From Methylobacterium sp. Leaf123 (GTDB lineage: Bacteria; Pseudomonadota; Alphaproteobacteria; Rhizobiales; Beijerinckiaceae), in the NCBI RefSeq assembly GCF_001423405.1, contig NZ_LMNS01000012.1, positions 1,203 to 65,202 on the forward strand: 64,000 nucleotides of DNA, read 5' to 3'. Each line of letters begins with the position of its first letter. The first letter of the stretch is position 1. Positions 56,701-64,000 of this stretch are shown one piece after another. A program made the translations under genes and the position numbers. The notes beneath the pieces were generated by a model. It worked only from the letters and a program-made list of their open reading frames with translations. It made no database searches and was not told where the DNA came from.

Positions 56701-57198
56701 GCCGAGGCCCGCCGCCGCGGTGCCCTGGTCCACTCGCTCCTCGAACACCTGCCGCGGATCGAGCCGGATCGGCGGGCCGAGGCCGCCGACCGCTTCGCCC
56801 GTGCCCGCGCGCCCAGTCTGGACGAGGCCAAGCGCAGGGAACTCGTCCGCACGGTTCTGCGCCTGATCGAGGCGCCGGATCTCGCGCCGCTGTTCTCGAG
56901 CCAGGCCCGTGCCGAAGTGGCTTTGTCGGGGCGGATCATCGTCGAAGGGATCGCGCGCGACGTCACCGGCCGGATCGACCGCCTCGTCGTCGAGGACGGC
57001 CGGGTGATCCTCTGCGACTTCAAGACCGGCCGCCCGCCCGCGGACGCTGCGCCCCTGCCGGAGCGCGAGGCGGCCCAGGTCAGCCTCTACGCTCGCCTCG
57101 CCGCCGCGATCTGGCCCGAACACACGATCGAGGCGCTGTTGGTCTGGACCTCAGGCCCGGTGGTGCGGCGGGTGGACGGATCGCGGCTCGCGCTCTGA
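53755..57198 (+). CDS. addA: Double-strand break repair helicase AddA
   Basis: The 1147-residue UvrD/Rep-type SF1 helicase has Walker A ANAGAGKT at residues 32-39, LTFTKAAAANM, DEAQDTN (motif II), GDPKQSIYSFQGADP (motif III), MTVHGAKGLEAPVVVV and YVAMTRAADHLVIA (motif VI). A C-terminal PD-(D/E)XK nuclease carries CDFKTGRPPAD. It partners AddB. The start is a GTG at 53755 overlapping the addB stop, with AAGGAGAGG seven bases upstream. A strong hairpin follows the stop. Confidence 0.95.
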   Translation: MNAPLTGFTVDDLTKAAQRRAADPRLSAWVSANAGAGKTKVLTDRVLRLLLDGAPPGRILCLTFTKAAAANMSIRVFQRLGRWVTLDDAVLTAELTELTGERPTRDTLRLARRLFARAVETPGGLKIETLHALCERLLHMFPFEANVPARFVVLDDNQSREAFEIETDNVLADAILGGNQALSDALAVVGAEASGDTLRDAIRSAMRTRALFSDHRALEPALGRLPRALALPDGASVETIEAEILEGSSLGEWREIAGRLRTGKATDEKLADGLVEAHAALATGKALAPYRSVFFTDKDEPRAAKSFGTKAVPEDIKQALLDEQARLIPLFDSLRAARALARTLGLFRLAAEIHRRVEAQKTRLGALDFDDLIHKTLDLLSRVGASWVLYKLDRGVDHVLVDEAQDTNPQQWEILRTLTAEFAAGEGARGLTRTRFAVGDPKQSIYSFQGADPREFELTRRAWGRAAEGAGHDFADVSLRLSFRTASHVLAAVDAVFGVPEHFAGLSFDAGAPGTVHASARAGVPGAVELWGIEEPAEAEEPDAWAAPVDAPEPNAPAIVVARRIARAVKTWTTKGDACGRVWRPGDVLILVRKRSAAFEEVIRAMKGLGVPVAGQDRLEVAGHIAVLDLVAVGRAGLLPADDLTLATALKTPLVGLTDDDLTRICARRPFAETLEDALIRHAQSGDGAAIRGLTALRLWIQLAAENGPFGFYAALLGPHGGRSRLVARLGGEAGDAIDVFLAQAADAENGGDAPCLDAFLADYIVRPGRGRSGLSVKRDLESGRDEVRVMTVHGAKGLEAPVVVVIDGCEPLGRNDPPLLGLDHPADGPLPPVWTGGRTQDCAATLQARSALQARAREEHNRLLYVAMTRAADHLVIAPYRGATRETPASWCEMVRIGLERGLGPGEAVETEHGPITIWRDGSGASLAAAAADTASPEPETVPDWLFSAAAPEAEAAPPLSPSGALGAADGQRQPRRRLGDAEARRRGALVHSLLEHLPRIEPDRRAEAADRFARARAPSLDEAKRRELVRTVLRLIEAPDLAPLFSSQARAEVALSGRIIVEGIARDVTGRIDRLVVEDGRVILCDFKTGRPPADAAPLPEREAAQVSLYARLAAAIWPEHTIEALLVWTSGPVVRRVDGSRLAL

Positions 57199-57229
57199 CG
57201 GCCTCTTCGATGATGGCATGTGGGCCGTG

Positions 57230-57264
57230 CATCCCCTCGCCCCGCTTGGCGGGGCGCGGGGATG
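57230..57264. terminator. 16-bp hairpin between convergent addA and sugar dehydrogenase genes
   Basis: CATCCCCTCGCCCCGC pairs with GCGGGGCGCGGGGATG around a TTG loop with one mismatch. It lies in the 72-base gap between the two convergent stop codons, so it may end both transcripts. Confidence 0.65.
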
Positions 57265-57270
57265 TCGTCC

Positions 57271-58557
57271 TCAGCTGCCCTTCTTCGGCGTCAGCTTGAC
57301 GATCTGGCCGTCATCCTCGGTCACCGCGTAGACGGCGCCGTCGGGGCCGACCCGCACGTCGCGGACGCGGTGCTCCAGCGGGATGCGCTCCTCGGTGACG
57401 ACCTTGTCACCGTCGAGCTTGAGCGCGACGATCCCGGTGCTGACGAGGCCGCCGATGAGGAACTGGTTCTTCCAGGCTGGGAACGCGTCCTTGTCGTAGA
57501 GCGCCATGCCCGAAGGGCCGATCACCGGATCCCAGTAATAGACCGGCTGCACCGTGCCGCCGGCCTGGGTCTGGCCGTCGCCGATCTTCTCGCCGGAATA
57601 CTCGATGCCGTAGGTCACCACCGGCCAGCCGTAGTTGAGGCCGGGGCGCGGGCGGTTCAGCTCGTCGCCGCCGCGGGGCCCGTGCTCCACGGTCCAGAGC
57701 CGGCCCTGGTTGTCGAGGGCGGCGGCCTGAACGTTGCGATGGCCATAGGACCAGATCTCGGGCTTGGCCTTTTCGCCGCCGGTGAAGGGGTTGTCCTTCG
57801 GGGCGTTGCCGTCGGTGTCGATGCGGAAGACCTTGCCGAGCCCGCTCGTCAGATCCTGCGCCTGCCCGCGGGTCTGCTTGTCGGAGCGCTCACCCACGGT
57901 AACGAACAGCTTGCCATCCGGCGCGAAGACGAGGCGCGAGCCGAAATGCTTGTCGCCGTCATAGGTCGGCATCTGGCGGAAGATGACCTTGACCTCGTCG
58001 AGCTTGGCCTTGCCGTCGCTCTCGACCAGCTTGGCCTTGGCCACCGTCGTGCCGTTGCCCTTGTCGCGCGGCTCGCTGAAGCTGAAGTAGATCGTGCGAT
58101 CCGCAGCGAAGCTCGGGCTCAGCGCGATATCGAGAAGACCGCCCTGCCCCTTCGGATCGACCTTCGGCACGCCCGCCACCGGTTGGCCCACCGTGCCGTC
58201 CTTGGCGATCAGGCGGATCTTGCCGGCCTTCTCGGTCACGATCATCCGGCCATCGGGCAGGAACTCCATCGCCCAGGGGCTTTCCAGCCCCTTGGCCACG
58301 ACGGCGGTCTCGAACTCAGTCTTCTGCGCGGGCTCCGGCGCACGGGTCTGGTTGGGCAGGAGCGGCTTGTACTCGGTGTTCGGCGCCTCCTTCTCGGCGA
58401 TCGACGTGCCGGCACTCGGCGCGTTCGGCGCCTGGAAGGATTCACCCTCGATGCGGGGCGAGCGCGATTCCTGTCCGGCCGGCTGCTGAGCGAAGGCGGG
58501 GGCATCGAGGCCGAGGGCCGCAACGGTGGCGAGCAAGAGGGAAAGGGTGCGCGTCAC
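57271..58557 (-). CDS. PQQ-dependent soluble sugar dehydrogenase (GdhB/YliI-like)
   Basis: The 428-residue protein has a signal peptide (TLSLLLATVAALGLDAPAFA), a Pro/Glu-rich spacer, then a six-bladed propeller: LESPWAMEFLPDGRMIVTEK, GLLDIALSPSF, HFGSRLVFAPDG, a YGHRNVQAAAL motif and EHGPRGGDELN, as in soluble PQQ glucose/aldose sugar dehydrogenases. It would oxidise aldoses in the periplasm using PQQ, a cofactor methylotrophs make. The start is a GTG at 58557. It is convergent with addA and divergent from trxA. The sugar substrate is unknown. Confidence 0.85.
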   Translation of the reverse strand: MTRTLSLLLATVAALGLDAPAFAQQPAGQESRSPRIEGESFQAPNAPSAGTSIAEKEAPNTEYKPLLPNQTRAPEPAQKTEFETAVVAKGLESPWAMEFLPDGRMIVTEKAGKIRLIAKDGTVGQPVAGVPKVDPKGQGGLLDIALSPSFAADRTIYFSFSEPRDKGNGTTVAKAKLVESDGKAKLDEVKVIFRQMPTYDGDKHFGSRLVFAPDGKLFVTVGERSDKQTRGQAQDLTSGLGKVFRIDTDGNAPKDNPFTGGEKAKPEIWSYGHRNVQAAALDNQGRLWTVEHGPRGGDELNRPRPGLNYGWPVVTYGIEYSGEKIGDGQTQAGGTVQPVYYWDPVIGPSGMALYDKDAFPAWKNQFLIGGLVSTGIVALKLDGDKVVTEERIPLEHRVRDVRVGPDGAVYAVTEDDGQIVKLTPKKGS

Positions 58558-58920
58558 GTCGATTGATCCTTGTGCGGGGCGCCGATCTTGCTCGCCAAAT
58601 GGTGCGCAGGCGGCCCACGGCGAGGGTCGGGCCGCGCGAGGAGGCGGACTCGCGGCCGTGTTCGTCAGGGTCGAGGCGCTGGATAAGGCACTGGGCGAGG
58701 AGGCTGGCCGGCCGATGGGAGGGGGATTGCGGGGACGAGGGCCGGCTTATCCATGTGGGTTCGGCGTGCCAGACCCGCGGCCGGGGCGGGATGCCTTGAC
58801 CGGGCGGTCGGGCGTCGCCAATTCTCGCCTCACCGTGAGGCGCCGAACCCGCTCTCGGTGCCCTCTGCGCAGGGGCCCTCCATGCACCCGCGTGGGACCC
58901 GCGTGTCGAAAGGACCTACG
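58558..58920. other. Divergent region upstream of trxA and the sugar dehydrogenase
   Basis: These 363 bases contain no supported gene; the trxA frame extends upstream here but is Arg/Pro-rich and lacks homology. Promoters for trxA and the dehydrogenase are expected. A TTGACC at about 58797 could be a -35-like box for trxA, but no convincing partner is visible. Confidence 0.4.
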
Positions 58921-59241
58921 ATGGCGACCCTAAAAGTGACCGATGCGAGCTTCGAGCAGGACGTTCTGCAGTCCGCCGAGCCCGTCGTAGTGGATTTTTG
59001 GGCGGAGTGGTGCGGCCCCTGCCGGCAGATCGGCCCGGCGCTGGAAGAGATCTCCGTCGATCTCCAGGGCAAGGTGAAGATCGTCAAGGTCAATGTCGAT
59101 GAGAACCCCGGCATCGCCTCGACCTACGGCATCCGCTCGATCCCGACCCTAATGATCTTCAAGGACGGCAAGCTCGCCAGCCAGAAGGTCGGCGCCGCCC
59201 CCAAGGGCGACCTCTCCCGCTGGATCCAGGCGAGCGCCTGA
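58921..59241 (+). CDS. trxA: Thioredoxin
   Basis: The 106-residue protein has the thioredoxin fold with WAEWCGPC, active-site C31 and C34, the cis-Pro loop [12 protein letters not shown], and [11 protein letters not shown]. It is the general cytoplasmic disulfide reductant. The ATG at 58921 follows an AAAGGA site; upstream frame continuation is not family-like. It is in the conserved addA-trxA-folC neighbourhood but separated from addA by the oppositely oriented sugar dehydrogenase gene. A terminator follows. Confidence 0.96.
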   Translation: MATLKVTDASFEQDVLQSAEPVVVDFWAEWCGPCRQIGPALEEISVDLQGKVKIVKVNVDENPGIASTYGIRSIPTLMIFKDGKLASQKVGAAPKGDLSRWIQASA

Positions 59242-59274
59242 CCCGACCCGAATTCGGATCGAACGACCCGAGAC

Positions 59275-59302
59275 AGCCCGGCCGCGAGGCCGGGCTTTTT
59301 TC
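59275..59302 (+). terminator. Rho-independent terminator of trxA
   Basis: AGCCCGGCC and GGCCGGGCT form a stem followed by six T residues, 34 bases after the trxA stop. This is a textbook intrinsic terminator. Confidence 0.9.
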
Positions 59303-59336
59303 ATGCCGTCTTCGCGCGCGAAGAGTCCCGAAACGC

Positions 59337-59362
59337 AAGAAGCCCGGCCTTGCGGCCGGGCT
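59337..59362 (-). terminator. Terminator of the beta-barrel protein gene
   Basis: AGCCCGGCC at 59341-59349 pairs with GGCCGGGCT at 59354-59362; on the minus strand TTCTTGCG follows the stem. It lies 36 bases beyond the stop of the outer membrane protein gene and is convergent with the trxA terminator. Confidence 0.75.
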
Positions 59363-59397
59363 CCCTGGTTTCGAGACCCTGTTATTAAAGGTTCGGC

Positions 59398-60288
59398 TTA
59401 GTAGCTGCCGAACTTGTAGTTCAGGCCGGCGCGCACGACGGCGAACTCGGTGTCGTTGCGGCGCGAGGGGCCGGAGACGACGACCACACCCGGGTTGGCC
59501 GTGGTGATGACGGCGCCGGCGTTGTTCACCGCGAAGGCGCCGTTGAGGGCACCGCCGCCGCGATCGAGGTTCACGTATAGACCTTCGACCTTCAGCGTGA
59601 CAGCCGAAGAGCGGAAGAAGTTCAGGAACGAGTCGGTCGGGAGAGCGTACTCGACGCCGCCGCCGGCAGCGTAGCCGGTGCGGAAGTCGTCACGCGAGCT
59701 GTTCGGCAGGCCGAACTGACGGCCGCCGCCGGCGCCGTAGGCGAAACCGCCGGTGCCGTAGAACAGGACGCGGTCGAAGGCGTAGCCGAGGCGGCCGCGG
59801 ACGGTGCCGAAGAAGTCGAGGCTGGACAGGCCGTTCGGGTTGAACACCTGCTGAGCGGCGACGCCCGGGAAGGCCGGGTTGCTGTTCACGACCGAGAACT
59901 GGTTCCGGTCACGGCCGAAGTCGACGTACTGAGCGTCCGCCTCGATACCGACGACGACGCCGGAGCCCGGGGTGAACTGGTAGTTGTAGCCGATCTGACC
60001 ACCGCCGACGAAGCCGTCGTTGCGGTTGTTGCCACCGAAGGCGATGACAGCGGTCTGGCCGGGACGGACGAGGCCGGTCAGGCCGTTCACGCCGACGACC
60101 GGAGCCGCACCGTTGTCCTCGACGCCGAAGCCGTAGCCGGCGTTGAAACCGGCGTAGAAACCGGTCCAGGTGAACACCGGGATCGGCGTGAAGACGGGCG
60201 GCGGAGCAGCGCGACGCGGCAGGTCGGCGGCGGAGGCCGCCGCGGTCAGCGCCGTGAAGGCGGCGAGAGAGGTGAGAAGCTTTTTCAC
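59398..60288 (-). CDS. Outer membrane beta-barrel protein (Omp25/RopB-like)
   Basis: The start is a GTG at 60288, giving a signal peptide (MKKLLTSLAAFTALTAAASAADLP); the extension to 60321 is leader. The mature protein is rich in Gly, Asn and aromatic residues with alternating strands: WTGFYAGFNAGYGFG, FVGGGQIGYNYQF, GIEADAQYVDF, VRGRLGYAFDRVLFYGTGGFAYG, and a terminal RAGLNYKFGSY ending in an aromatic residue, as required for BAM assembly. It is about 297 residues, longer than RopB by an insert of Asn-rich loops. A Rhizobiales-type porin-like surface protein; its function is structural or unknown. Confidence 0.85.
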   Translation of the reverse strand: MKKLLTSLAAFTALTAAASAADLPRRAAPPPVFTPIPVFTWTGFYAGFNAGYGFGVEDNGAAPVVGVNGLTGLVRPGQTAVIAFGGNNRNDGFVGGGQIGYNYQFTPGSGVVVGIEADAQYVDFGRDRNQFSVVNSNPAFPGVAAQQVFNPNGLSSLDFFGTVRGRLGYAFDRVLFYGTGGFAYGAGGGRQFGLPNSSRDDFRTGYAAGGGVEYALPTDSFLNFFRSSAVTLKVEGLYVNLDRGGGALNGAFAVNNAGAVITTANPGVVVVSGPSRRNDTEFAVVRAGLNYKFGSY

Positions 60289-60702
60289 TTGTTGATCCCC
60301 AGCAGAAACCCGATCGCCCACAAGCTAGACCATTTCCCTGACCTGAGATGTAGCGAACGGGCCACACCCACGGCGCGACAATCGACCCGACGCGCGGTTG
60401 CATCCGATGTGTTGGGAGGCCGAAACCAGATTTGCGTCGCCTCGGGCGATCCGCATGTGCTGATCGACGCGACGACCCGCAGAAACCATCGCCTCCGTTG
60501 CCTGATTCGACAGGTCACAGGCCGGACGATGAAGGGTCGGCAAAGTTCTTTTGCCGGATGGCGGCCAAACCGGCGCCCGATGCGACGCGCGAATCGCTTC
60601 CGGCTTGCGTGGTTGGCCGACCGATGCCCTTGCGGCGCGGATCTCCGACCCCCGCCGCACGCCGTCCCGTCGGATGTCCGCTTCGATCGGGCGGACCTCG
60701 TG
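60289..60702 (-). promoter_or_regulatory. Leader/promoter region of the outer membrane protein gene
   Basis: About 414 bases without a supported gene. It holds the start-proximal GGGGATC ribosome site and must contain the promoter of the barrel gene; folC ends at its other side on the same strand. A 111-codon minus-strand frame at 60325-60660 is Arg/Ala-rich, with no ribosome site and no recognised domain, and is not accepted. Confidence 0.4.
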
Positions 60703-62028
60703 TCAGACCGGGATCGTGCCGTTGGCTTCGAGCACGGCGCCCGCGAGATAGAGCGAACCGCAGATGAGAACCCGCGGCGGACGCTCGAAGACCGTGTCCG
60801 ACAGGGCCGCCAACGCCGCCTCGACGCTCGGGGCGACCTCGGCCGAGAGGCCGACCTCGCGGGCGATTTCCGCCACTTCCTCGGCGGGCCGCGCCGCCAT
60901 CTGGCCGGTGATCGGCACCGCCACCAGCGAGCGGGCAAGGCCGACGAAGTTCTTCAGGAAGCCTTCGGCGTCCTTGGTGCCGAGCAACCCGACGATCAGA
61001 ACCAGCGGCACGTCGCTGCGCTCGCCGAGATCCGCCATGGCGGCGGCGAGGATGCGCCCGCCATCGGCGTTGTGGCCGCCGTCGAGCCACAGCTCGGCGT
61101 CCTTGGGCATCCGCTCGGCCAGCGCCCCGCGCACGAGGCGCTGGAGCCGGCCCGGCCAATCGACGTTGCGCAGGCCGGCTTCGAGGGCGACCGTGCCGAT
61201 ATCGCCGAAGCCCGCTGCGCGCAGGGCCGCGATGGCGGTGCCGGCATTGGTGAGCTGGTGGCGCCCGGCGAGGCGGGGGCGGGGCAGATCGAACAGGTCG
61301 ATCTCGTCCTGGTAGACGAAGCGTCCGCTCTCCTCGTGGACGGAGAAGTCCTGGTTGCCGATCCGCACCGGCACCGCGCCGATCCGCTCGGCCTGACGGC
61401 AGAGGACGGCATCGGCCCCGGCATAATCCTGGGCGGCGATCACCGCCGGGCAGCCGCGCTTGAAGATGCCGGCCTTCTCCATCGCCACCGCCTCGACGGT
61501 GTCGCCGAGATACTCGGCATGGTCGCGGCCGATCGGGGTGACCACGGCGCAGGCCGGGTGGTCGATGACGTTTGTGGCGTCGACGCGTCCGCCGAGGCCC
61601 ACTTCCAGCAGCAGCACGTCGGCGGGGCATTCGGAGAACAGCAGCAGGGCGGCCGCCGTGGTGATCTCGAAGACGGTGATCGGATCGCCCTTGTTGGCCG
61701 CCTCGCAGCGGGCGAAGGCGTCGGCGAGCCGGTCTTCGGCGACGTAATGGCCGCCGCCGATGCCGCCGAGGCGGATGCGCTCATGGAAGCGCACGAGGTG
61801 CGGCGAGGTGTAGACGTGCGCGCCCAGCCCCCCGGCCTCGAGGATCGCCCGCATGAAGGCGATGGTCGAGCCCTTGCCGTTGGTGCCGGCGACGTGAATC
61901 ACCGGCGGCAATCGCCGCTCGGGATGATTGAGGGCCGCGAGCAAGCGCTCGATCCGCCCGAGCGACAGGTCGATCGTGCGCGGATGCAGGGCGAGGAAGC
62001 GCGCCATCAACGCGTCGGAGGATTCCAT
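60703..62028 (-). CDS. folC: Bifunctional folylpolyglutamate synthase/dihydrofolate synthase
   Basis: The 441-residue enzyme has P-loop HVAGTNGKGST near residue 45, the HVYTSPHLVRFHERIR segment near 72, the EVGLGGRVDATNV motif and LDGGHNADGG in the C-terminal Mur-ligase-like domain. It adds glutamate to folates and dihydropteroate. The ATG at 62028 is clear. It is next to accD and trpA, the conserved trpA-accD-folC order, and near trxA, with the barrel gene inserted between. Confidence 0.94.
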   Translation of the reverse strand: MESSDALMARFLALHPRTIDLSLGRIERLLAALNHPERRLPPVIHVAGTNGKGSTIAFMRAILEAGGLGAHVYTSPHLVRFHERIRLGGIGGGHYVAEDRLADAFARCEAANKGDPITVFEITTAAALLLFSECPADVLLLEVGLGGRVDATNVIDHPACAVVTPIGRDHAEYLGDTVEAVAMEKAGIFKRGCPAVIAAQDYAGADAVLCRQAERIGAVPVRIGNQDFSVHEESGRFVYQDEIDLFDLPRPRLAGRHQLTNAGTAIAALRAAGFGDIGTVALEAGLRNVDWPGRLQRLVRGALAERMPKDAELWLDGGHNADGGRILAAAMADLGERSDVPLVLIVGLLGTKDAEGFLKNFVGLARSLVAVPITGQMAARPAEEVAEIAREVGLSAEVAPSVEAALAALSDTVFERPPRVLICGSLYLAGAVLEANGTIPV

Positions 62029-62127
62029 CTCGCGCGGAGACCTTCTGTCGCGGATTGAGTTCTTACCAAATCCGATTGATCCCTTCGGGGAGGCGGATTT
62101 GGGTTTCGCTCAAGCGCCGCGCGGGCT

Positions 62128-62168
62128 GTGATACGGTGTCCGCTTGAAGCAAGCGGACACCGTATCAC
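62128..62168. repeat. Perfect 19-bp inverted repeat spanning the accD stop codon
   Basis: GTGATACGGTGTCCGCTTG at 62128-62146 is perfectly complementary to 62150-62168 with a three-base AAG loop. The right arm contains the accD stop codon (62165-62167). It could terminate accD transcription or protect the mRNA end. There is no T-run, and perfection over 19 bp is unusual for a terminator. Confidence 0.8.
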
Positions 62169-63088
62169 GCCGCGTTCGGCAGGGGTTCGGGGGTGGTCGG
62201 TTCGGGGGCGGTGCCGGGCTCGGGCGTCCGGCGCACATCCATCAGCAAGCCGCTGAGCCGGCTGATCGTTTCCTTGAGCTGATGCCGGTGGACGACCTGA
62301 TCGACCATGCCGTGCTCGCGCAGATACTCCGCCCGCTGGAAACCGTCGGGCAGCTTCTCGCGAATCGTCTGCTCAATGACGCGGGGGCCGGCAAAGCAGA
62401 TCAGCGCGCCGGGCTCGGCCAGATGCACGTCGCCGAGCATGGCGTAGGAGGCGGTGACGCCGCCGGTGGTCGGGTTCGTCAGCACCACGATGTAGGGGAG
62501 CCGCGCAGCGCGGAGCCGGCGCACGGCGACGGTGGTGCGGGGCATCTGCATCAGGGAGAGGATGCCCTCTTGCATCCGCGCGCCGCCGGAGGCCGCGAAC
62601 AGCACGTAGGGGGTGCGCTTCTCAAGCGCCGTCTCGGCGCCGCGGACGAAGGCCTCGCCGCCGGCCATGCCGAGGGAGCCGGCCATGAAGCCGAATTCCT
62701 GGGCCGCGATCGTCATCGGCAGGCTGCCGACCCGGCCGAAGCCGATCTTGAACGCGTCGGGCATTCCGGTCTTGGCCCGCGCCTCCTTGAGACGGTCGAC
62801 GTAGCGCTTCTCGTCGCGGAACTTGAGCGGGTCGGCGGGCACCTCGGGCAGCGGCACGTCGATCCACGTGCCCTCGTCGAACATCATCTTGAGACGCGCC
62901 GTGGCCGACATCTTGAGATGGTGTTCGGAGCCGGGAATGACCCAGTGGTTCTGCTCGACTTCCTTATGGAAGACCATCTGGCCCGTGTCGGGGCATTTGA
63001 CCCAGAGGTTCTCCGGCGTCTCGCGCTTGAACAGCGTCTTGATCCGCGGCCGTACGACCTCGGAGATCCAGTTCATCGGCTCGACCAT
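62165..63088 (-). CDS. accD: Acetyl-CoA carboxylase carboxyltransferase beta subunit, zinc-finger-less
   Basis: The 307-residue protein carries the carboxyltransferase domain ([62 protein letters not shown] segment) that joins AccA to make malonyl-CoA. The N-terminal CxxC-x15-CxxC zinc finger is degenerate: C32 is kept, but the other three positions are T35, I51 and S54. This loss is known in Rhizobiales AccD. The ATG at 63088 is used; M5 is an alternative. The C-terminal 20 residues are Pro/Thr-rich. The stop lies in a perfect hairpin. Confidence 0.93.
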   Translation of the reverse strand: MVEPMNWISEVVRPRIKTLFKRETPENLWVKCPDTGQMVFHKEVEQNHWVIPGSEHHLKMSATARLKMMFDEGTWIDVPLPEVPADPLKFRDEKRYVDRLKEARAKTGMPDAFKIGFGRVGSLPMTIAAQEFGFMAGSLGMAGGEAFVRGAETALEKRTPYVLFAASGGARMQEGILSLMQMPRTTVAVRRLRAARLPYIVVLTNPTTGGVTASYAMLGDVHLAEPGALICFAGPRVIEQTIREKLPDGFQRAEYLREHGMVDQVVHRHQLKETISRLSGLLMDVRRTPEPGTAPEPTTPEPLPNAA

Positions 63089-63232
63089 GGCGTCAGACTC
63101 CCTGTCCTACCGCGTTCTCTTGCCGCGTCATCTTGCTACGCCGATATCGGATCGCCGCCGCTGCGATCCCAGGGGGATCGCCCACTTGGGCGGCCCCGGC
63201 AGGATCCCCCCACGCGGCGGCTGTGGCGGGGT

Positions 63233-64000
63233 TCAGGCTCCGGTCGGCACTTTGGTGGTGCTGCGGACACCCTGCGCCAGCTCGCGCACCAGGGCGGCGA
63301 CCGCCTCCACCGTGCCGCTCCCGGCCCGGTCGCCGGGTTCGAGGCTGCGGGCCAGCGCATCGACAAGAGCCGAGCCCACCACCACGCCGTCGGCACCGCG
63401 GGCGATCTCGGCGGCGTGCGCGCCGGTCTTCACGCCGAAGCCGACGACGACGGGCAGGTCCGTATGCGCCGTGATCCGGCTGACCGCCTGCGACACCCGG
63501 CCGAAATCGGGGGTCGCCGTGCCGGTCACGCCGGTGATCGACACATAATAGACGAAGCCTGCGGTGTTCGCGAGAACCGCGGGCAGGCGGGCCTCGTCCG
63601 TGGTCGGGGTCGCGAGACGGATGAAGGCGATCCCCTTCTCGAGAGCCGGCAGGCAGAGCTCCTCGTCCTCCTCCGGCGGCAGATCGACGACGATCAAACC
63701 GTCGATGCCCGCCGCCTTCGCATCCTCCAGGAAGCGGGGCACGCCGTAGCTGTGGATCGGATTGTAGTAGCCCATCAGCACCACGGGCGTCCGGTCGTCG
63801 CCCTCGCGGAAGCGGCGGACGAGCGCGAGGGTGCCGCGCAGATCCTGGCCGACTTTCAGCGCCCGCAGGCCCGCTGCCTGGATCGCCGGCCCGTCGGCCA
63901 TGGGATCGGTGAAGGGCAGGCCGAACTCGACGATGTCGGCCCCCGCCTTCGGCAGGGCTTCGAGCACCTTGAGCGAGGTCTCCGGATCGGGGTCGCCCGC
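63233..64000 (-). CDS. trpA: Tryptophan synthase alpha subunit (5' end beyond the right edge)
   Basis: About 255 codons are visible. It has [23 protein letters not shown] with the catalytic Glu, the MGYYNPI strand, the [13 protein letters not shown] segment with the second catalytic Asp, [11 protein letters not shown] and [10 protein letters not shown], all of the TrpA TIM barrel. It cleaves indole-3-glycerol phosphate to indole and glyceraldehyde-3-phosphate. The frame stays open to the right edge, so the N-terminal residues are missing. It is followed by accD after 144 bases. Confidence 0.96.
   Translation of the reverse strand, partial: AGDPDPETSLKVLEALPKAGADIVEFGLPFTDPMADGPAIQAAGLRALKVGQDLRGTLALVRRFREGDDRTPVVLMGYYNPIHSYGVPRFLEDAKAAGIDGLIVVDLPPEEDEELCLPALEKGIAFIRLATPTTDEARLPAVLANTAGFVYYVSITGVTGTATPDFGRVSQAVSRITAHTDLPVVVGFGVKTGAHAAEIARGADGVVVGSALVDALARSLEPGDRAGSGTVEAVAALVRELAQGVRSTTKVPTGA

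Noticed and set aside
60325..60660. A 111-codon minus-strand frame upstream of the barrel gene
   Set aside because: It has no ribosome site, no recognised domain and Arg/Ala bias; more likely promoter and leader DNA.

Overview
The window looks like chromosomal DNA from a Methylobacterium/Methylorubrum-type alphaproteobacterium (Hyphomicrobiales). The clues are very high GC, a four-subunit NAD-linked molybdenum formate dehydrogenase operon, a soluble PQQ-type sugar dehydrogenase, an alphaproteobacterial DivL-type tyrosine kinase homologue, and the gene neighbourhood trpA-accD-folC-trxA-addA-addB-murU-tsaE/amgK-divL-ahcY that I know from Rhizobiales. No rRNA, tRNA, CRISPR array, intact insertion sequence, prophage or plasmid gene was seen. 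The genus assignment is inference.

Layout. 1-4 kb (minus strand): the start of tuf, a small S4 RNA-binding protein and a Suv3-like RNA helicase with a very long low-complexity tail. 4-8 kb: two exported proteins of unknown function (one DUF3108), a decayed EAL phosphodiesterase fragment, glucokinase and trehalose-6-phosphate phosphatase. 8-12 kb (plus): a DUF427 protein, a serine beta-lactamase-like hydrolase and a BCCT compatible-solute transporter. 12.4-18.8 kb (plus): the formate dehydrogenase operon fdsGBAD (fdh2CBAD in the M. extorquens naming) followed by a LysR regulator. 18.9-24.2 kb (minus): ObgE, a GNAT enzyme with a translationally coupled membrane protein, ribosomal proteins L27 and L21, and a HerA-like ATPase. 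24.4-32.9 kb: mostly small or envelope-related genes (OlsB-like ornithine-lipid acyltransferase, MFS carrier, patatin lipoprotein, helix-hairpin-helix protein, lipid kinase plus metallophosphoesterase), including a 42-residue protein with an internal duplication.

32.9-44.6 kb (minus): a DUF3311/sodium-solute symporter pair, a hybrid histidine kinase, a TerB-like protein, MurU, a TsaE-AmgK fusion, DivL and AhcY. 44.9-50.4 kb: an acyl-CoA synthetase, nitroreductase, enoyl-CoA hydratase, an endonuclease/exonuclease/phosphatase-fold protein and a cardiolipin synthase. 50.6-57.2 kb (plus): addB-addA double-strand-break repair. 57.3-64 kb: sugar dehydrogenase, thioredoxin, a beta-barrel outer membrane protein, folC, accD and the 3' part of trpA.

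The genes are mainly housekeeping and central metabolism (one-carbon oxidation, cell-wall recycling, methyl-cycle SAH removal, recombination, folate, fatty acid and tryptophan synthesis). I do not see a convincing undescribed multi-gene system. The observations most worth a second look are the Tyr-for-His DivL kinase, the 42-aa duplicated microprotein, an 18-bp palindrome upstream of ahcY, a Zn-finger-less AccD overlapping a perfect 19-bp hairpin, the EAL gene relic, and three families of dispersed palindromic repeats, each present twice here.
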